Positions 50,194 through 59,583 are shown, numbered from the stretch's first letter. The stretch: DNA of 64,000 nucleotides from Janthinobacterium sp. J1-1 (GCF_030944405.1 NZ_CP132339.1:1550001-1614000); one strand, 5' to 3'. The notes: generated from the letters alone by a model not told the origin. Translations and numbers: made by a program.

Positions 50194-51837
50194 ATGATAG
50201 CAGCCGTGAAATCCAAACTTATTTCCCCCATGATCTCCTTGCGCGCCAGTGCGCTGGCGTTGCTGCTGGCCGCGCCATGGACGCTGGCGCAGGAGCCCAA
50301 GCCTGGCGTGTATGGCGCCGCCGCCGCCACGCCAAACAAGCCCGAGAGCAAGTGGACGCCGCTGCCGGTGGCGCCCGCGCCGAATTTGCCCAATCTGGGC
50401 GACGCGTCGCGCCAGGATTTGTCGCCGGCGATGGAGCGCAAGGTTGGCGAAGAGATCATTCGCAGCATCCGCGGCGACCGCGATTATCTCGATGATGCGC
50501 CCTTGCTGGAATACATGAATACCTTCGGCAATGCGCTGGTGGCGGCGCGGCCCAGCGTGCGCGGCGAAACCAGCTACGACTATTTCTTTTTTGTCGTGCG
50601 CGATCCGCAACTCAATGCGTTTGCCTTGCCGGGCGGCTTTATCGGCGTGCATTCGGCCTTGTTGCTGGCGGCGCAGACCGAGGCGGAACTCGCTTCCGTG
50701 CTGTCGCACGAGATCGGCCATGTGGCGCAGCGCCATATCGCGCGCATGCTGGGCCAGCAGCGCCAGGACGCCTTGATGCCGCTGGCGGCGATTCTGCTGG
50801 CTGCGCTGGCGTCGCGCGCCGGGGGCGACGTGGCGATGGGCGTGTTTGCCGCCGGCCAGGGCCTGGCGATCCAGCGCCAGCTCAATTTTGGCCGCGACGC
50901 CGAGCGCGAGGCCGACCGCATCGGTTTCCAGATCATGGGCGAAGCCGGTTTCGACACCACCGGCATGGTGGCCTTCTTTGGCCGCATGCAGGCGGCCAGC
51001 CGTTCGTACAGCGATCTGATGCCGGCCTATCTGCAAACCCACCCTTTGACCACCGACCGCATCGCCGACATCCAGGCGCGCATCCGCGAGCAGCCGTACA
51101 AACAGCGGGCCGACAGCCTGAACTTCCACCTGGCGCGCGCGCGTGCCCGCGTGCTGCAGGATGAAAGCATGCAGGGTTTGCTGAACGCCAAAGCAACCTT
51201 CAGGACCCAGCTGGAACAGCAAAGCCGTTTCCAGGTGACGGCGGCCCACTATGGCCTGGCGTTTGTCGCCATCAAGCAGGGCAAGACGCTTGAGGCGCAG
51301 GCCGAACTCGATGCGGCCAACGCGGCCTTGCACAAGCCGGCCGGGCCGAACGTGCTGACGTCGGGCGGCACGCAGGGCCCCAATTCGCTGCTGGCGGCAC
51401 TGGCGCTGGAAGTGCTGCTGATGCCGGCGCAAAAGCCGGAAGTGGCGCCCCTGGCGGTGAAGGCGGCCGATGCGGCGCGCCACCAGTTTCCGCTGTCGCG
51501 CGGGATTGCCTATCAGTATGCGGAAGCGCTGATCGCCGACAAGCAGCTCGACCAGGCGACCATCTACCTGCGCGACCAGGTGCAGCTCTACAAGGAAGAG
51601 CCGGAACTGTACGACTTGCTGGCCAAAGCTTATTCGACCCAGGGCAAGATGGCCTTGCAGCATATCGCGCTGGCCGAATCGTATGTGCTGCAGGGCGCCA
51701 CCATGGCCGCGCTGGACCAGCTGACGATCGCCCGCAAGTCGACCGACGCCACCTTTTATGACCAGGCCGTGATCGACGCGCGCGAACGCGAGCTGCAGAA
51801 GAAGCGGCGCGAACAGCTGGAAGCGGAGAAGTCCTGA
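50194..51837 (+). CDS. bepA: BepA/YfgC-like periplasmic M48 metalloprotease with TPR domain
   Basis: Outer-membrane-protein quality-control protease of 547 residues. A signal peptide (ISLRASALALLLAAPWTLAQ), the zinc motif HEIGH in LASVLSHEIGHVAQRHIARM, the third ligand Glu in RDAEREADRIG and a C-terminal TPR array (about 320-530) match BepA. E. coli BepA degrades stalled LptD and BamA. The start is uncertain: ATG at 50194 (weak AGG) or ATG at 50230, which begins directly at the signal peptide. It is divergent from moaC. Confidence 0.9.
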   Translation: MIAAVKSKLISPMISLRASALALLLAAPWTLAQEPKPGVYGAAAATPNKPESKWTPLPVAPAPNLPNLGDASRQDLSPAMERKVGEEIIRSIRGDRDYLDDAPLLEYMNTFGNALVAARPSVRGETSYDYFFFVVRDPQLNAFALPGGFIGVHSALLLAAQTEAELASVLSHEIGHVAQRHIARMLGQQRQDALMPLAAILLAALASRAGGDVAMGVFAAGQGLAIQRQLNFGRDAEREADRIGFQIMGEAGFDTTGMVAFFGRMQAASRSYSDLMPAYLQTHPLTTDRIADIQARIREQPYKQRADSLNFHLARARARVLQDESMQGLLNAKATFRTQLEQQSRFQVTAAHYGLAFVAIKQGKTLEAQAELDAANAALHKPAGPNVLTSGGTQGPNSLLAALALEVLLMPAQKPEVAPLAVKAADAARHQFPLSRGIAYQYAEALIADKQLDQATIYLRDQVQLYKEEPELYDLLAKAYSTQGKMALQHIALAESYVLQGATMAALDQLTIARKSTDATFYDQAVIDARERELQKKRREQLEAEKS

Positions 51838-52428
51838 TCAGGCCGGCTGCGGTACTCTCTGGTAACCGAAGTGCTGTGGCACTTCGGCGTACGCCAGCGG
51901 CCGCACCGGGATCGCCTGGCCGCCATGCAGCAAGGTCAAGGCGCCGGCGCCACTGTCCAGCCATGCCAGCAAGGCTTCGTCGCTGACTGCCTTGCCGTCG
52001 AGGCGCAACTGTCCCACCACCTGCGCCATGTCGCGGTCGTCGAGTTGCGCGACGATCTCGCCGTGTTGCAGGATCAGCGTACCGTTGTCGCATAGAAACG
52101 CCGCATCGATGGCCGGCAAGGGTGCGCCCGTCTGCAGCACAAAGCCGTGCTGCGGGTCGCTGCGCGCGATAAACGGCGTCGCTTCCAGGTTCAGGTAGAC
52201 GCGCTGCGGGCCGTTCTGGAAAAACCAGCAGCCGCGTTCATCGTGATCATAGTTACGGTTGATAAAGCCGATCAGGGCCGCATGGGCCAGTTTGTCGCCG
52301 GGCAGCTGCAATTGCTGCGCGCGCTCGTCGCGCATGCGCCAGTGGCCGCGCGCGTCCAGCCCCAGCCAGCCGTAGCAATGCGGTACGTTCGGCCATTTGG
52401 CCAGCGCCTGTTTGACGAGTTCATCCAT
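51838..52428 (-). CDS. Conserved hypothetical protein next to yheT
   Basis: Protein of 196 residues without a signal peptide or membrane segment. The most distinctive parts are KWPNVPHCYGWLGLDARGHW, GFINRNYDHDERGCWFFQNG and RVYLNLEATPFI. These are conserved in Burkholderiales next to the YheT hydrolase from memory, but I cannot name a function. The ATG at 52428 overlaps the end of the yheT gene by eight bases, so it is co-translated with it. The longer frame to 52566 is inside yheT and is rejected. Confidence 0.75.
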   Translation of the reverse strand: MDELVKQALAKWPNVPHCYGWLGLDARGHWRMRDERAQQLQLPGDKLAHAALIGFINRNYDHDERGCWFFQNGPQRVYLNLEATPFIARSDPQHGFVLQTGAPLPAIDAAFLCDNGTLILQHGEIVAQLDDRDMAQVVGQLRLDGKAVSDEALLAWLDSGAGALTLLHGGQAIPVRPLAYAEVPQHFGYQRVPQPA

Positions 52429-53422
52429 GTTCAGCAACTTCCTTGAGAGCGGTGATGGCGCCAGCCTGACAGCTTTGCGCCAACGGTGGCGCCGCGCTGC
52501 CCTGTTCGAAGAACTGCAGCAAGCGTCGCGGCAGCCAGTCCAGGCTGCTATTGCTGAAGCCGACATGGCCGCCGTGGCGCGGATAATCCAGGGTCACGGC
52601 CGGCGAGGCCAGGCGCGGCAGATATTGCCCCGGTAAAAACGGATCATTCTGCGCGTTCAGCACCAAAGTCGGCACGGTGATGTCCTGCAACACATGCCTG
52701 GCGCTGGCGCGGTGCCAGTAGTCGTCGGCGTCGCGGTAGCCGTGCAGCGGGGCCGTCACCACATTGTCGAAGGCGTGCAGGTCGCGCGCGGCCAGCATGG
52801 CTTCGCGCTCGAACAGGCCGGGAAACTGCTCCAGCTTGGCCAGGCACTTCGGTTTCAGGGTGTTCAGGAACATGCGGGTATACAAACGGTTGGCGCCCGA
52901 GGACAGGGCCTTGCCGCCTTGCGCCAGGTCCAGCGGCGCCGAGACGGCGGCGGCCGCGTCGACGAAATCGGCGCCATGCTGCGACTGCCCCAGCCAGCAC
53001 AGCAGGGCGTTGCCGCCCAGCGAGACGCCGGCCGCGTAAAATTTGCCTGTCGCGCGGGCATGCAAACGGCGCAGCACCCAGTCCACTTCCTCGGCGTCGC
53101 CCGAATGATAGAAGCGGGGCGCCTGGTTGGCCTCGCCCGAGCAGCCGCGAAAATGCGGCACCGCGCCCGACCAGCCGCGCGCCGCCACTTGCGCCATCAG
53201 GGCGCGCGCGTAATGGCTGTTCGATGAACCCTCCAGCCCGTGGAACAGCACCACGAAGGGCAGGCCCGGCTGGCCGTCGACCAGGTCGACATCGACGAAA
53301 TCGCCGTCGGGCGCCTGCCAGCGTTCACGCCGGAACGCCACCGCCGGCTTGGCCAGGCAGGTGGCCGGCACGATGGTTTGCAGATGGCCGCCAGGCAACC
53401 AGAAAGGCGCGCGGTAGTTCAT
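52421..53422 (-). CDS. yheT: YheT-family alpha/beta hydrolase
   Basis: Predicted esterase/hydrolase of 333 residues of the YheT/ABHD1 group. It begins with the characteristic APFWLPGGHLQTIVP. The oxyanion region is VVLFHGLEGSSNSHYA, the nucleophile elbow is AAGVSLGGNALLCWLG (Ser), the acid is in LVLNAQNDPFLPG and the His in YPRHGGHVGF. The complete triad is present. The physiological substrate is not known. It overlaps the hypothetical gene downstream and lies seven bases after the NTF2-like gene. Confidence 0.9.
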   Translation of the reverse strand: MNYRAPFWLPGGHLQTIVPATCLAKPAVAFRRERWQAPDGDFVDVDLVDGQPGLPFVVLFHGLEGSSNSHYARALMAQVAARGWSGAVPHFRGCSGEANQAPRFYHSGDAEEVDWVLRRLHARATGKFYAAGVSLGGNALLCWLGQSQHGADFVDAAAAVSAPLDLAQGGKALSSGANRLYTRMFLNTLKPKCLAKLEQFPGLFEREAMLAARDLHAFDNVVTAPLHGYRDADDYWHRASARHVLQDITVPTLVLNAQNDPFLPGQYLPRLASPAVTLDYPRHGGHVGFSNSSLDWLPRRLLQFFEQGSAAPPLAQSCQAGAITALKEVAEHG

Positions 53423-53428
53423 CGACGG

Positions 53429-53854
53429 TTAATGCAGGATCTGCGCTCCGGCCGCGTCCGATGGTGCGCCGCCGGGGGCGATCGAGACATGGTGCAGCAC
53501 GATGCGCCAGCCACGCGGGGTTTTCACGTAGACATTGGTGGCCAGCAAATGCGCGGGCGTGCCTTCGCTGGCGGTGCCGCCCTCGACCACCGTGTGGACC
53601 GAGCTCATCAGGTTATGCGTTTCATGCAGCTGGGTCGGCCGGATATGCAGGCCGCCCCCGGCAAGCACGGCTTCCCACGAGGCGCGGATGGCGGCATGGC
53701 CGATCAGGCGCGCGCCGCCCGGGTGGATGCAGACGATTTCCTCATCGTCGGCCCACAGCGCCATCAGCGCATCGAGGTCGGCGCGGTTGAGGGCATCATA
53801 GAAAGCCGCTTCGACTTCGGCGGCGCTGCCATTCAATTCCTTCACACTTTTCAT
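53429..53854 (-). CDS. NTF2/SnoaL-like protein
   Basis: Small cone-shaped fold protein of 141 residues with the pattern EVEAAFYDALNRADLDALMA, LWADDEEIVCIHPGG, IRASWEAVL and a closing WRIVLHHVSIAP. Members include ketosteroid-isomerase-like enzymes and ligand-binding proteins; no catalytic assignment is possible. The start at 53854 has no strong Shine-Dalgarno, and the frame open to 53944 is an over-extension. It lies in the minus-strand run with yheT. Confidence 0.78.
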   Translation of the reverse strand: MKSVKELNGSAAEVEAAFYDALNRADLDALMALWADDEEIVCIHPGGARLIGHAAIRASWEAVLAGGGLHIRPTQLHETHNLMSSVHTVVEGGTASEGTPAHLLATNVYVKTPRGWRIVLHHVSIAPGGAPSDAAGAQILH

Positions 53855-53883
53855 GACGACTCCGGTCTGGGCGGCTGGGCGGA

Positions 53884-54078
53884 TTAGTGGTGGCCGGCGC
53901 TGGCGCCTGGCTTCAGGGTGTAGGCGGTGCCGCAGTAGGGGCACTTGGCCACGCCGTGGCTATCAAACTCCAGGAACACGCGCGGATGCGACGACCACAG
54001 CGGCATGGCCGGGTTAGGGCAGTGGGCTGGCAGGTCTTTACCGTCGAGTTCGACCGCTGGCTGGGTGGTGTTTGTCAT
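53884..54078 (-). CDS. Zinc-finger (CHCC) domain protein
   Basis: Short protein of 64 residues. Putative metal ligands are the Cys in LPAHCPNPAMPL, His in SSHPRVFLEF and the CPYC pair in AKCPYCGTAYTL, the CHCC zinc-finger pattern related to the NDUFS6 subunit of complex I. Similar proteins are common in Burkholderiales; the role is not established. It starts 279 bases before the divergent azlC gene. Confidence 0.85.
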   Translation of the reverse strand: MTNTTQPAVELDGKDLPAHCPNPAMPLWSSHPRVFLEFDSHGVAKCPYCGTAYTLKPGASAGHH

Positions 54079-54079
54079 C

Positions 54080-54109
54080 TTGTCATGCTCCGTGAGGCTA
54101 AGGTATAAG
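54080..54109 (+). promoter_or_regulatory. Candidate promoter upstream of azlC
   Basis: TTGTCA (54080-54085), 18 bases, TATAAG (54104-54109), reading toward azlC. It begins two bases beyond the zinc-finger gene's start codon. It would start a transcript near 54116, about 240 bases before azlC and 80 bases before the hairpin at 54197. Confidence 0.45.
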
Positions 54110-54196
54110 TTATGGTGAAAATGAAGGTGCGATACAACTGCGGCGAAAGCACGATTTTAACGGATTCGCGCAGGCAGTAAAATTCATCCGTAGAAT

Positions 54197-54230
54197 GGCG
54201 GCTTGATCCGCTAGGGCAAGCCGCCGTTTT
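54197..54230 (+). terminator. Terminator-like hairpin in the azlC leader
   Basis: GGCGGCTTG (54197-54205) pairs perfectly with CAAGCCGCC (54217-54225), followed by GTTTT. The flanking genes diverge, so no full gene ends here. It would terminate a short transcript from the promoter at 54080, an attenuated leader or a small RNA. Confidence 0.6.
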
Positions 54231-54356
54231 CACCCGAAAAGCGCGCGTGCATGCCGCCACCATGAACCCTGATACCGTCTTTTCATCGCCGCGCGCGATG
54301 CCCTTGGCCTGCACCATCGTTGTGCGAATACTACACTTTGCCGGCCGGAGCGCCGT

Positions 54357-55070
54357 TTGAGCACCACCGTGCAACGCCAGTCGTTCCGCGAAGGCCTGCT
54401 GCTGGGCGCACCCACCTTGATCGGCATCGCCGCCTGGGGCATGGTGGTCGGCATCGCCATGGTGAAAAGCGGCCTGACGGTCACGCAGGCCAGCGTGATG
54501 ACCCTGCTGGTGTTTGCCGGTTCTGCCCAGCTGGCGTCCTTGCCGCTGCTGGCCGCGCACGCGCCGATCTGGGTGATTTTTGCCACCGCGCTGGTGGTCA
54601 ACCTGCGTTTCGTGATCTTTTCGGCCCTGCTGGCGCCCCATTTTGCCCACCTGCCGTGGCGCCAGCGTCTTGCGCTCGGCTATATTTCGGGCGATATCGC
54701 GGTCGGCCTGTTCCTGCAGCGCTACCCGCTGGAAACGCCCGATCCGGGCAAGGTGCCGTTTTTGAAAGGCCTGATCTACCCGAACTGGACGGCCTGGCAG
54801 GTGGGCTCGCTGGCCGGCATTTTCCTCGGCGCCGCGGTGCCGGCCGAATGGGGCCTGGGCTTTGCCGGGACCCTGGCCATCATCTGCGTGACAGTGCCGC
54901 TGGTGCCGGGCCGCGCGGCCCTGTGCGGCGTGCTGGTGTCGGGCGCGGTGGCGGTGGCTGCCTTCCGCCTGCCGTACAAGCTGGGCTTGCTGGTAGCGGT
55001 GCTGGCCGGCATGGTCACCGCCATGGCGGTGGAAGAACTGACGGAAAAATGGACGAAAAAACATGGCTGA
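54357..55070 (+). CDS. azlC: AzlC-family branched-chain amino acid exporter subunit
   Basis: Large membrane subunit, 237 residues, of an AzlCD/YgaZH-type exporter of branched-chain amino acids. Family segments are FREGLLLGAPTLIGIAAWGM, VLVFAGSAQLASLPLLAAHA-like strands in the first third, and LRFVIFSALLAPHFAH. It starts at TTG (54357) with GGAG six bases upstream; a GTG four codons later is possible. It overlaps azlD by eight bases. A possible attenuator lies upstream at 54197-54230. Confidence 0.86.
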   Translation: MSTTVQRQSFREGLLLGAPTLIGIAAWGMVVGIAMVKSGLTVTQASVMTLLVFAGSAQLASLPLLAAHAPIWVIFATALVVNLRFVIFSALLAPHFAHLPWRQRLALGYISGDIAVGLFLQRYPLETPDPGKVPFLKGLIYPNWTAWQVGSLAGIFLGAAVPAEWGLGFAGTLAIICVTVPLVPGRAALCGVLVSGAVAVAAFRLPYKLGLLVAVLAGMVTAMAVEELTEKWTKKHG

Positions 55071-55413
55071 CGCAATCAACCTGGACAGTTTTGACGTATG
55101 GGCCACCATCGTGGTGCTGGTGCTGGCCACGGCCGCCACCCGCAGCACCTTCTGGCTGGTGGGCCATCACATCACGATTCCGCGCCGCGTGAACGAGATG
55201 CTGCGCTTTGCGCCGGCCTGCGCGCTGGCGGCGATTATCGCGCCCGACCTGCTGATGGATGGCGCCCAGGTACAGCTCGACCTGTTCAATTTGAAACTGC
55301 TGTCCGGTATTGCCGCGACGATTTTTTATTTGATACGGCGCAATATGCTGCAAACCATCGTGTTCGGCATGCTGGTTTTCACCGGATTGCGCTTGTTGCA
55401 TGTTTTTCAGTAA
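55063..55413 (+). CDS. azlD: AzlD-family small exporter subunit
   Basis: Small membrane partner of AzlC, 116 residues, with four helices. Family traits are [20 protein letters not shown] near the N-terminus and [20 protein letters not shown], then [19 protein letters not shown]. The start overlaps the azlC 3' end by eight bases, so the two are translated together. pgk begins 78 bases downstream, probably as a separate unit. Confidence 0.88.
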   Translation: MADAINLDSFDVWATIVVLVLATAATRSTFWLVGHHITIPRRVNEMLRFAPACALAAIIAPDLLMDGAQVQLDLFNLKLLSGIAATIFYLIRRNMLQTIVFGMLVFTGLRLLHVFQ

Positions 55414-55490
55414 AGCGGGACAAATCAGCGAATTGCGCTGGTGCTTGCGGTAAAATAGCGCACTTCCTTCCACTCGTCATCTGGATCGCC

Positions 55491-56702
55491 ATGTCAGCTG
55501 TTCTCAACTTCATCCGTCTGCAAGATTTGATCGACCAAAACGCCCTGCAAGGCAAGCGCGTATTCATCCGCGCCGACCTGAACGTGCCGCAAGATGACAG
55601 TGGCAAGATCACTGAAGACACCCGCATCCGCGCCTCGGTGCCGGCGATCCGCGCCGCACTGGCCGCTGGCGCCGCCGTCATGGTGACCTCGCACCTGGGC
55701 CGTCCGACCGAAGGCGAATTCAAGCCGGCCGACAGCCTGGCGCCGGTCGCGGTCCGTTTGTCGGAACTGCTGGGCCAGGCAGTGGAATTGAAACAGGACT
55801 GGATCGACGGCGCCGGCCTGGAATCCCTGGCCGCCGGCCAGGTGGTGCTGCTGGAAAACGTGCGCGTCAACAAGGGCGAAAAGAAAAACAGCGATGAACT
55901 GGCGCAAAAAATGGCCAAGCTGTGCGATATCTATGTCAACGACGCCTTCGGCACCGCCCACCGCGCCGAAGCCTCCACCCACGGCATCGCCAAGTTCGCC
56001 CCGGTCGCCTGCGCCGGCCCGCTGCTGGCCGCCGAACTGGACGCGCTGGGCAAGGCGCTGCATGCGCCGGCCAGGCCGCTGCTGGCCATCGTTGCCGGTT
56101 CCAAAGTGTCGAGCAAGCTGACCATCCTCAAGGCCTTGTCCGACAAGGTCGATAACCTGATCGTCGGGGGCGGCATCGCCAACACCTTCATGAAGGCGGT
56201 CGGCTTGAATGTAGGCAAGTCGCTGGTGGAAGCGGAACTGGTCGATGAAGCCAAGGCCATCATCGAGATCATGGCCCAGCGCGGCGCGCAAGTGCCGATT
56301 CCGGTCGACGTGGTATGCGCCAAGGAATTCTCGCCAACCGCGACGGCCACCGTCAAGGACGTGGCCGATGTGGCGGACGACGACATGATTCTCGATATCG
56401 GCCCGAAAACAGCGGCCCTGCTGGCCGAACAGATTGGCGCTGCCGGCACCATCGTCTGGAACGGTCCGGTCGGTGTATTCGAATTCGATCAGTTCGGCCA
56501 TGGCACGAAAACGCTGGCGCTGGCCATTGCCGAGTCGAAAGCGTTCTCGATCGCCGGTGGTGGCGACACCCTGGCGGCGATTGCAAAATATGACATTACC
56601 GATAAAATCAGCTATATCTCGACCGGCGGCGGCGCCTTCCTGGAATTCCTGGAAGGCAAGACTTTGCCAGCAGTCGAAGTATTGGTCCAGCGCGCCGGCT
56701 AA
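55491..56702 (+). CDS. pgk: Phosphoglycerate kinase
   Basis: Interconverts 1,3-bisphosphoglycerate and 3-phosphoglycerate with ATP. At 403 residues it has [14 protein letters not shown] at the N-terminus, [41 protein letters not shown] and the nucleotide-binding [14 protein letters not shown] followed by [12 protein letters not shown]. The frame is open back to 55098 over azlD and is not coding there. The ATG at 55491 gives the standard start. A terminator follows at 56733, but pyk and fba continue in the same direction. Confidence 0.98.
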   Translation: MSAVLNFIRLQDLIDQNALQGKRVFIRADLNVPQDDSGKITEDTRIRASVPAIRAALAAGAAVMVTSHLGRPTEGEFKPADSLAPVAVRLSELLGQAVELKQDWIDGAGLESLAAGQVVLLENVRVNKGEKKNSDELAQKMAKLCDIYVNDAFGTAHRAEASTHGIAKFAPVACAGPLLAAELDALGKALHAPARPLLAIVAGSKVSSKLTILKALSDKVDNLIVGGGIANTFMKAVGLNVGKSLVEAELVDEAKAIIEIMAQRGAQVPIPVDVVCAKEFSPTATATVKDVADVADDDMILDIGPKTAALLAEQIGAAGTIVWNGPVGVFEFDQFGHGTKTLALAIAESKAFSIAGGGDTLAAIAKYDITDKISYISTGGGAFLEFLEGKTLPAVEVLVQRAG

Positions 56703-56732
56703 GACAGGGCCGCTGTAAAGTAAGTACGCACC

Positions 56733-56758
56733 AAGCGCAGCCTGACCGCTGCGCTTTT
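56733..56758 (+). terminator. Rho-independent terminator after pgk
   Basis: AAGCGCAGC (56733-56741) pairs perfectly with GCTGCGCTT (56748-56756), loop CTGACC, followed by TTTT ending at 56758. It lies 30 bases after the pgk stop. Confidence 0.75.
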
Positions 56759-56825
56759 ACCTTGCCGGGGCGCAGTTTTTTAGCCTCGATATGTTCCAAC
56801 CTCTTGCTCACGCACAAGGAATCCT

Positions 56826-58274
56826 ATGCCACGCGGTACAAAAATCGTAGCAACCATCGGCCCCGCCTCCACCGACCTGGCCATTCTGGTCAAGATGATA
56901 CGGGCGGGCGTCGACGTGGTGCGTTTGAATTTTTCCCATGGCAAGGCACAAGACCATATCGACCGCGCGGCGCTGGTGCGCCAGGCGGCGGCAGAATGCG
57001 GCCGCGAAGTGGCCATCATGGCCGACATGCAGGGTCCGAAGATCCGCGTCGGCAAGTTTGAAAACAGCCGTATCCAGCTGGAACCGGGCGACAAGTTCAT
57101 CCTGGATGCCAAGTGGGGCGAGAATGGCGAGCTGGGCAATCAGGAACGGGTCGGCCTCGACTACAAGGCCCTGCCGCGCGACCTGAACAAGGATGACGTC
57201 TTGCTGCTGAACGACGGCCTGATCGTGCTGATCGTCGAGCGCATCGTCGTCAACGAAATCCACACGGTGGTCAAGATCGGTGGCGAACTGTCGAACAACA
57301 AGGGCATCAATCGCCAGGGCGGCGGCCTGACGGCGCCGGCGCTGACGGCCAAGGACATGGAAGACATCAAGACGGCGATGAGCTTCCAGGCCGACTACCT
57401 GGCCATTTCGTTTCCGAAAAACGCGACCGACATGGAAATGGCGCGCACCCTGGCCAATATCGCCGGCGAGCCCTACCACCACAAGCCGATGATGATCGCC
57501 AAGATCGAGCGCGCCGAAGCGATACCGGTGCTGCAGGAAATCCTCGACGCCTCCGACGGCATCATGGTGGCGCGCGGCGACCTGGCCGTGGAGGTGGGCA
57601 ATGCGGCCGTGCCGGCCCTGCAAAAGCGCATGATCAAGATGGCGCGCGCCTCGAACAAGCTGGCGATCACGGCCACGCAGATGATGGAATCGATGATCGT
57701 CAACGCCGTGCCGACCCGCGCCGAAGTGTCCGACGTGGCCAATGCCGTGTTGGACGGCACCGACGCCGTGATGACCTCGGCCGAGACCGCTTCGGGCAAG
57801 TACCCGATCGAGACGGTGGAAATGATGGCCGCCATCTGCGTCGAAGCGGAGCAGTCCGAATACAACAAGCTCGATGCGGACTTCCTGAACGTCACGTTTA
57901 CCCGCATCGACCAGTCGATCGCCTACGGCGCGCTGTTCACGGCCCACCACCTGCGCGTGAAAGCCATCGTGGCGATGACGGAGTCCGGTTCGACCCCGCT
58001 GTGGATGAGCCGCCACAGCATCGACACCCCGATTTTTGCCCTGACGCCCAGCGTGACCACGCAGCGCAAGGCCGCCCTGTACCGCAATGTGCGCGCCTAC
58101 CACCTGCTGCAGAACGGCAGCAGCGCACAAGTGCTGAAACAGGCCGAAGATTTGCTGGTCGCCAATGGCATCGTCAAAAAGGGCGACATGATCGTCGTCA
58201 CCTGGGGCTCGCCGATGGGGCAGGCCGGCGGCACCAATGCTCTGAAGATCGTACGCGTGGGCGAATACGACTGA
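56826..58274 (+). CDS. pyk: Pyruvate kinase
   Basis: Last step of glycolysis, phosphoenolpyruvate to pyruvate with ATP formation. The 482-residue product starts RGTKIVATIGPASTDL, then GVDVVRLNFSHG, MADMQGPKIRVGKF, the active-site strand MMIAKIERAEAI, GIMVARGDLAVEVG and AITATQMMESMI. The C-terminal domain ends WGSPMGQAGGTNALKIV. Repeat copy C begins at the base after its stop codon and runs almost to the fba gene. Confidence 0.98.
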   Translation: MPRGTKIVATIGPASTDLAILVKMIRAGVDVVRLNFSHGKAQDHIDRAALVRQAAAECGREVAIMADMQGPKIRVGKFENSRIQLEPGDKFILDAKWGENGELGNQERVGLDYKALPRDLNKDDVLLLNDGLIVLIVERIVVNEIHTVVKIGGELSNNKGINRQGGGLTAPALTAKDMEDIKTAMSFQADYLAISFPKNATDMEMARTLANIAGEPYHHKPMMIAKIERAEAIPVLQEILDASDGIMVARGDLAVEVGNAAVPALQKRMIKMARASNKLAITATQMMESMIVNAVPTRAEVSDVANAVLDGTDAVMTSAETASGKYPIETVEMMAAICVEAEQSEYNKLDADFLNVTFTRIDQSIAYGALFTAHHLRVKAIVAMTESGSTPLWMSRHSIDTPIFALTPSVTTQRKAALYRNVRAYHLLQNGSSAQVLKQAEDLLVANGIVKKGDMIVVTWGSPMGQAGGTNALKIVRVGEYD

Positions 58275-58396
58275 AAACGCCTGACATAACCTACTGCGCG
58301 TCGCGATTTGCAGCCTGCGATGCTCACTGTACTAAAGTACAGCTGCGCTTCTCGGCCGCAACTCGCTGCCGCTCGCTACGGTTCTGTCAGACGTTT
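58275..58396 (+). repeat. Stop-adjacent palindromic repeat, copy C
   Basis: Starts at the base after the pyk stop codon, same sense as pyk. Ends: AAACGCCTGACATAACC (58275-58291) against GGTTCTGTCAGACGTTT (58380-58396), 15 of 17 complementary. Apex: CTGTACT AA AGTACAG near 58327-58342. Family with 19015-19134 and 26706-26827. Confidence 0.87.
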
Positions 58397-58476
58397 GTGA
58401 AAATTAGCAGACGCCGGCGCGGCTCACCCTGCCGCGAAGCGTCGCCACAGTTTCTATTGTTATCTGGAGTATTACC

Positions 58477-59541
58477 ATGTCTCTCGTATCCATGCGTCAA
58501 TTGCTGGACCACGCCGCCGAAAACGGCTATGGCATCCCGGCCTTCAACGTCAACAACCTGGAGCAAGTGCAGGCCATCATGGCTGCCGCCGACGCGCTGA
58601 ACTCGCCGGTGATCATGCAGGCGTCCGCTGGCGCGCGCAAGTACGCCGGTGAAGCCTTCCTGCGTCACCTGATCGACGCCGCCATCGAAGCCTATCCGCA
58701 TATTCCGGTCGTGATGCACCAGGATCACGGCCAGTCGCCGGCGATCTGCATGGCCGCCATCCGTTCCGGCTTCTCGTCGGTGATGATGGACGGTTCGCTC
58801 GAAGCGGACGGCAAGTCGGTCGCCTCGTACGAATACAACGTCGAAGTGTCGCGCGAAGTGGTGAAGTTCTCGCACGCCATCGGCGTCACCGTCGAAGCCG
58901 AACTGGGCGTGTTGGGTTCGCTGGAAACCATGAAGGGCGACAAGGAAGACGGCCACGGCGCCGAAGGCACGATGACCCGCGAGCAATTGCTGACGGACGT
59001 GGCGCAAGCGGCCGACTTCGTGCAGCGCACCCAGTGCGATGCACTGGCGATCGCCATCGGCACCTCGCACGGCGCCTACAAGTTTACCCGCAAGCCGACC
59101 GGCGAAATCCTGGCCATCGACCGCATCAAGGAAATCCACGCACGCATCCCGAACACCCACCTGGTGATGCACGGTTCCTCGTCGGTGCCGCAGGAATTGC
59201 TTGCCATCATCCGTGAATTCGGCGGCGACATGAAGGAAACCTATGGCGTGCCGGTCGAAGAGATCCAGGAAGGCATCCGTCACGGCGTGCGCAAGATCAA
59301 TATCGATACCGATATCCGTCTGGCGATGACGGCCGCGATTCGCCAGTTCATGTTCCAGAACCCGTCCAAATTCGACCCGCGCGACTATCTGAAACCAGCC
59401 CGCCTGGCTGCCGAGCAGATCGTGCGCGCCCGCTTCCAGCAGTTTGGCTGCGAAGGCCAGGCGTCGAAAATCAAACAGATTCCGCTGGAAAAAATGGCCG
59501 AGCGCTACAAGGCCGGCGAACTGTCGCAGATTGTGAAGTAA
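58477..59541 (+). CDS. fbaA: Class II fructose-bisphosphate aldolase
   Basis: Zinc-dependent aldol cleavage and formation of fructose 1,6-bisphosphate. At 354 residues it belongs to the class IIB/Calvin-cycle subtype: [37 protein letters not shown] (zinc His), [29 protein letters not shown] and [39 protein letters not shown] closes the phosphate site. It is separated from pyk by repeat copy C. TGGAG precedes the ATG at a longer than usual distance. Confidence 0.97.
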   Translation: MSLVSMRQLLDHAAENGYGIPAFNVNNLEQVQAIMAAADALNSPVIMQASAGARKYAGEAFLRHLIDAAIEAYPHIPVVMHQDHGQSPAICMAAIRSGFSSVMMDGSLEADGKSVASYEYNVEVSREVVKFSHAIGVTVEAELGVLGSLETMKGDKEDGHGAEGTMTREQLLTDVAQAADFVQRTQCDALAIAIGTSHGAYKFTRKPTGEILAIDRIKEIHARIPNTHLVMHGSSSVPQELLAIIREFGGDMKETYGVPVEEIQEGIRHGVRKINIDTDIRLAMTAAIRQFMFQNPSKFDPRDYLKPARLAAEQIVRARFQQFGCEGQASKIKQIPLEKMAERYKAGELSQIVK

Positions 59542-59553
59542 AATCTTGTCTGG

Positions 59554-59583
59554 AACGGGCCCGGACACTGATCCTGGCCCGTT
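59554..59583 (+). terminator. Hairpin between fbaA and purC
   Basis: AACGGGCC (59554-59561) pairs perfectly with GGCCCGTT (59576-59583) around a 14-base loop. The sequence after it is not a T run, so it is a weak or Rho-dependent end, or a stabilising hairpin. It starts 13 bases after the fbaA stop. Confidence 0.5.

Noticed and set aside
55098..55490. An N-terminal extension of pgk over azlD.
   Set aside because: The added residues have no similarity to phosphoglycerate kinase. azlD is clearly coding in another frame there, and the ATG at 55491 gives the standard N-terminus.
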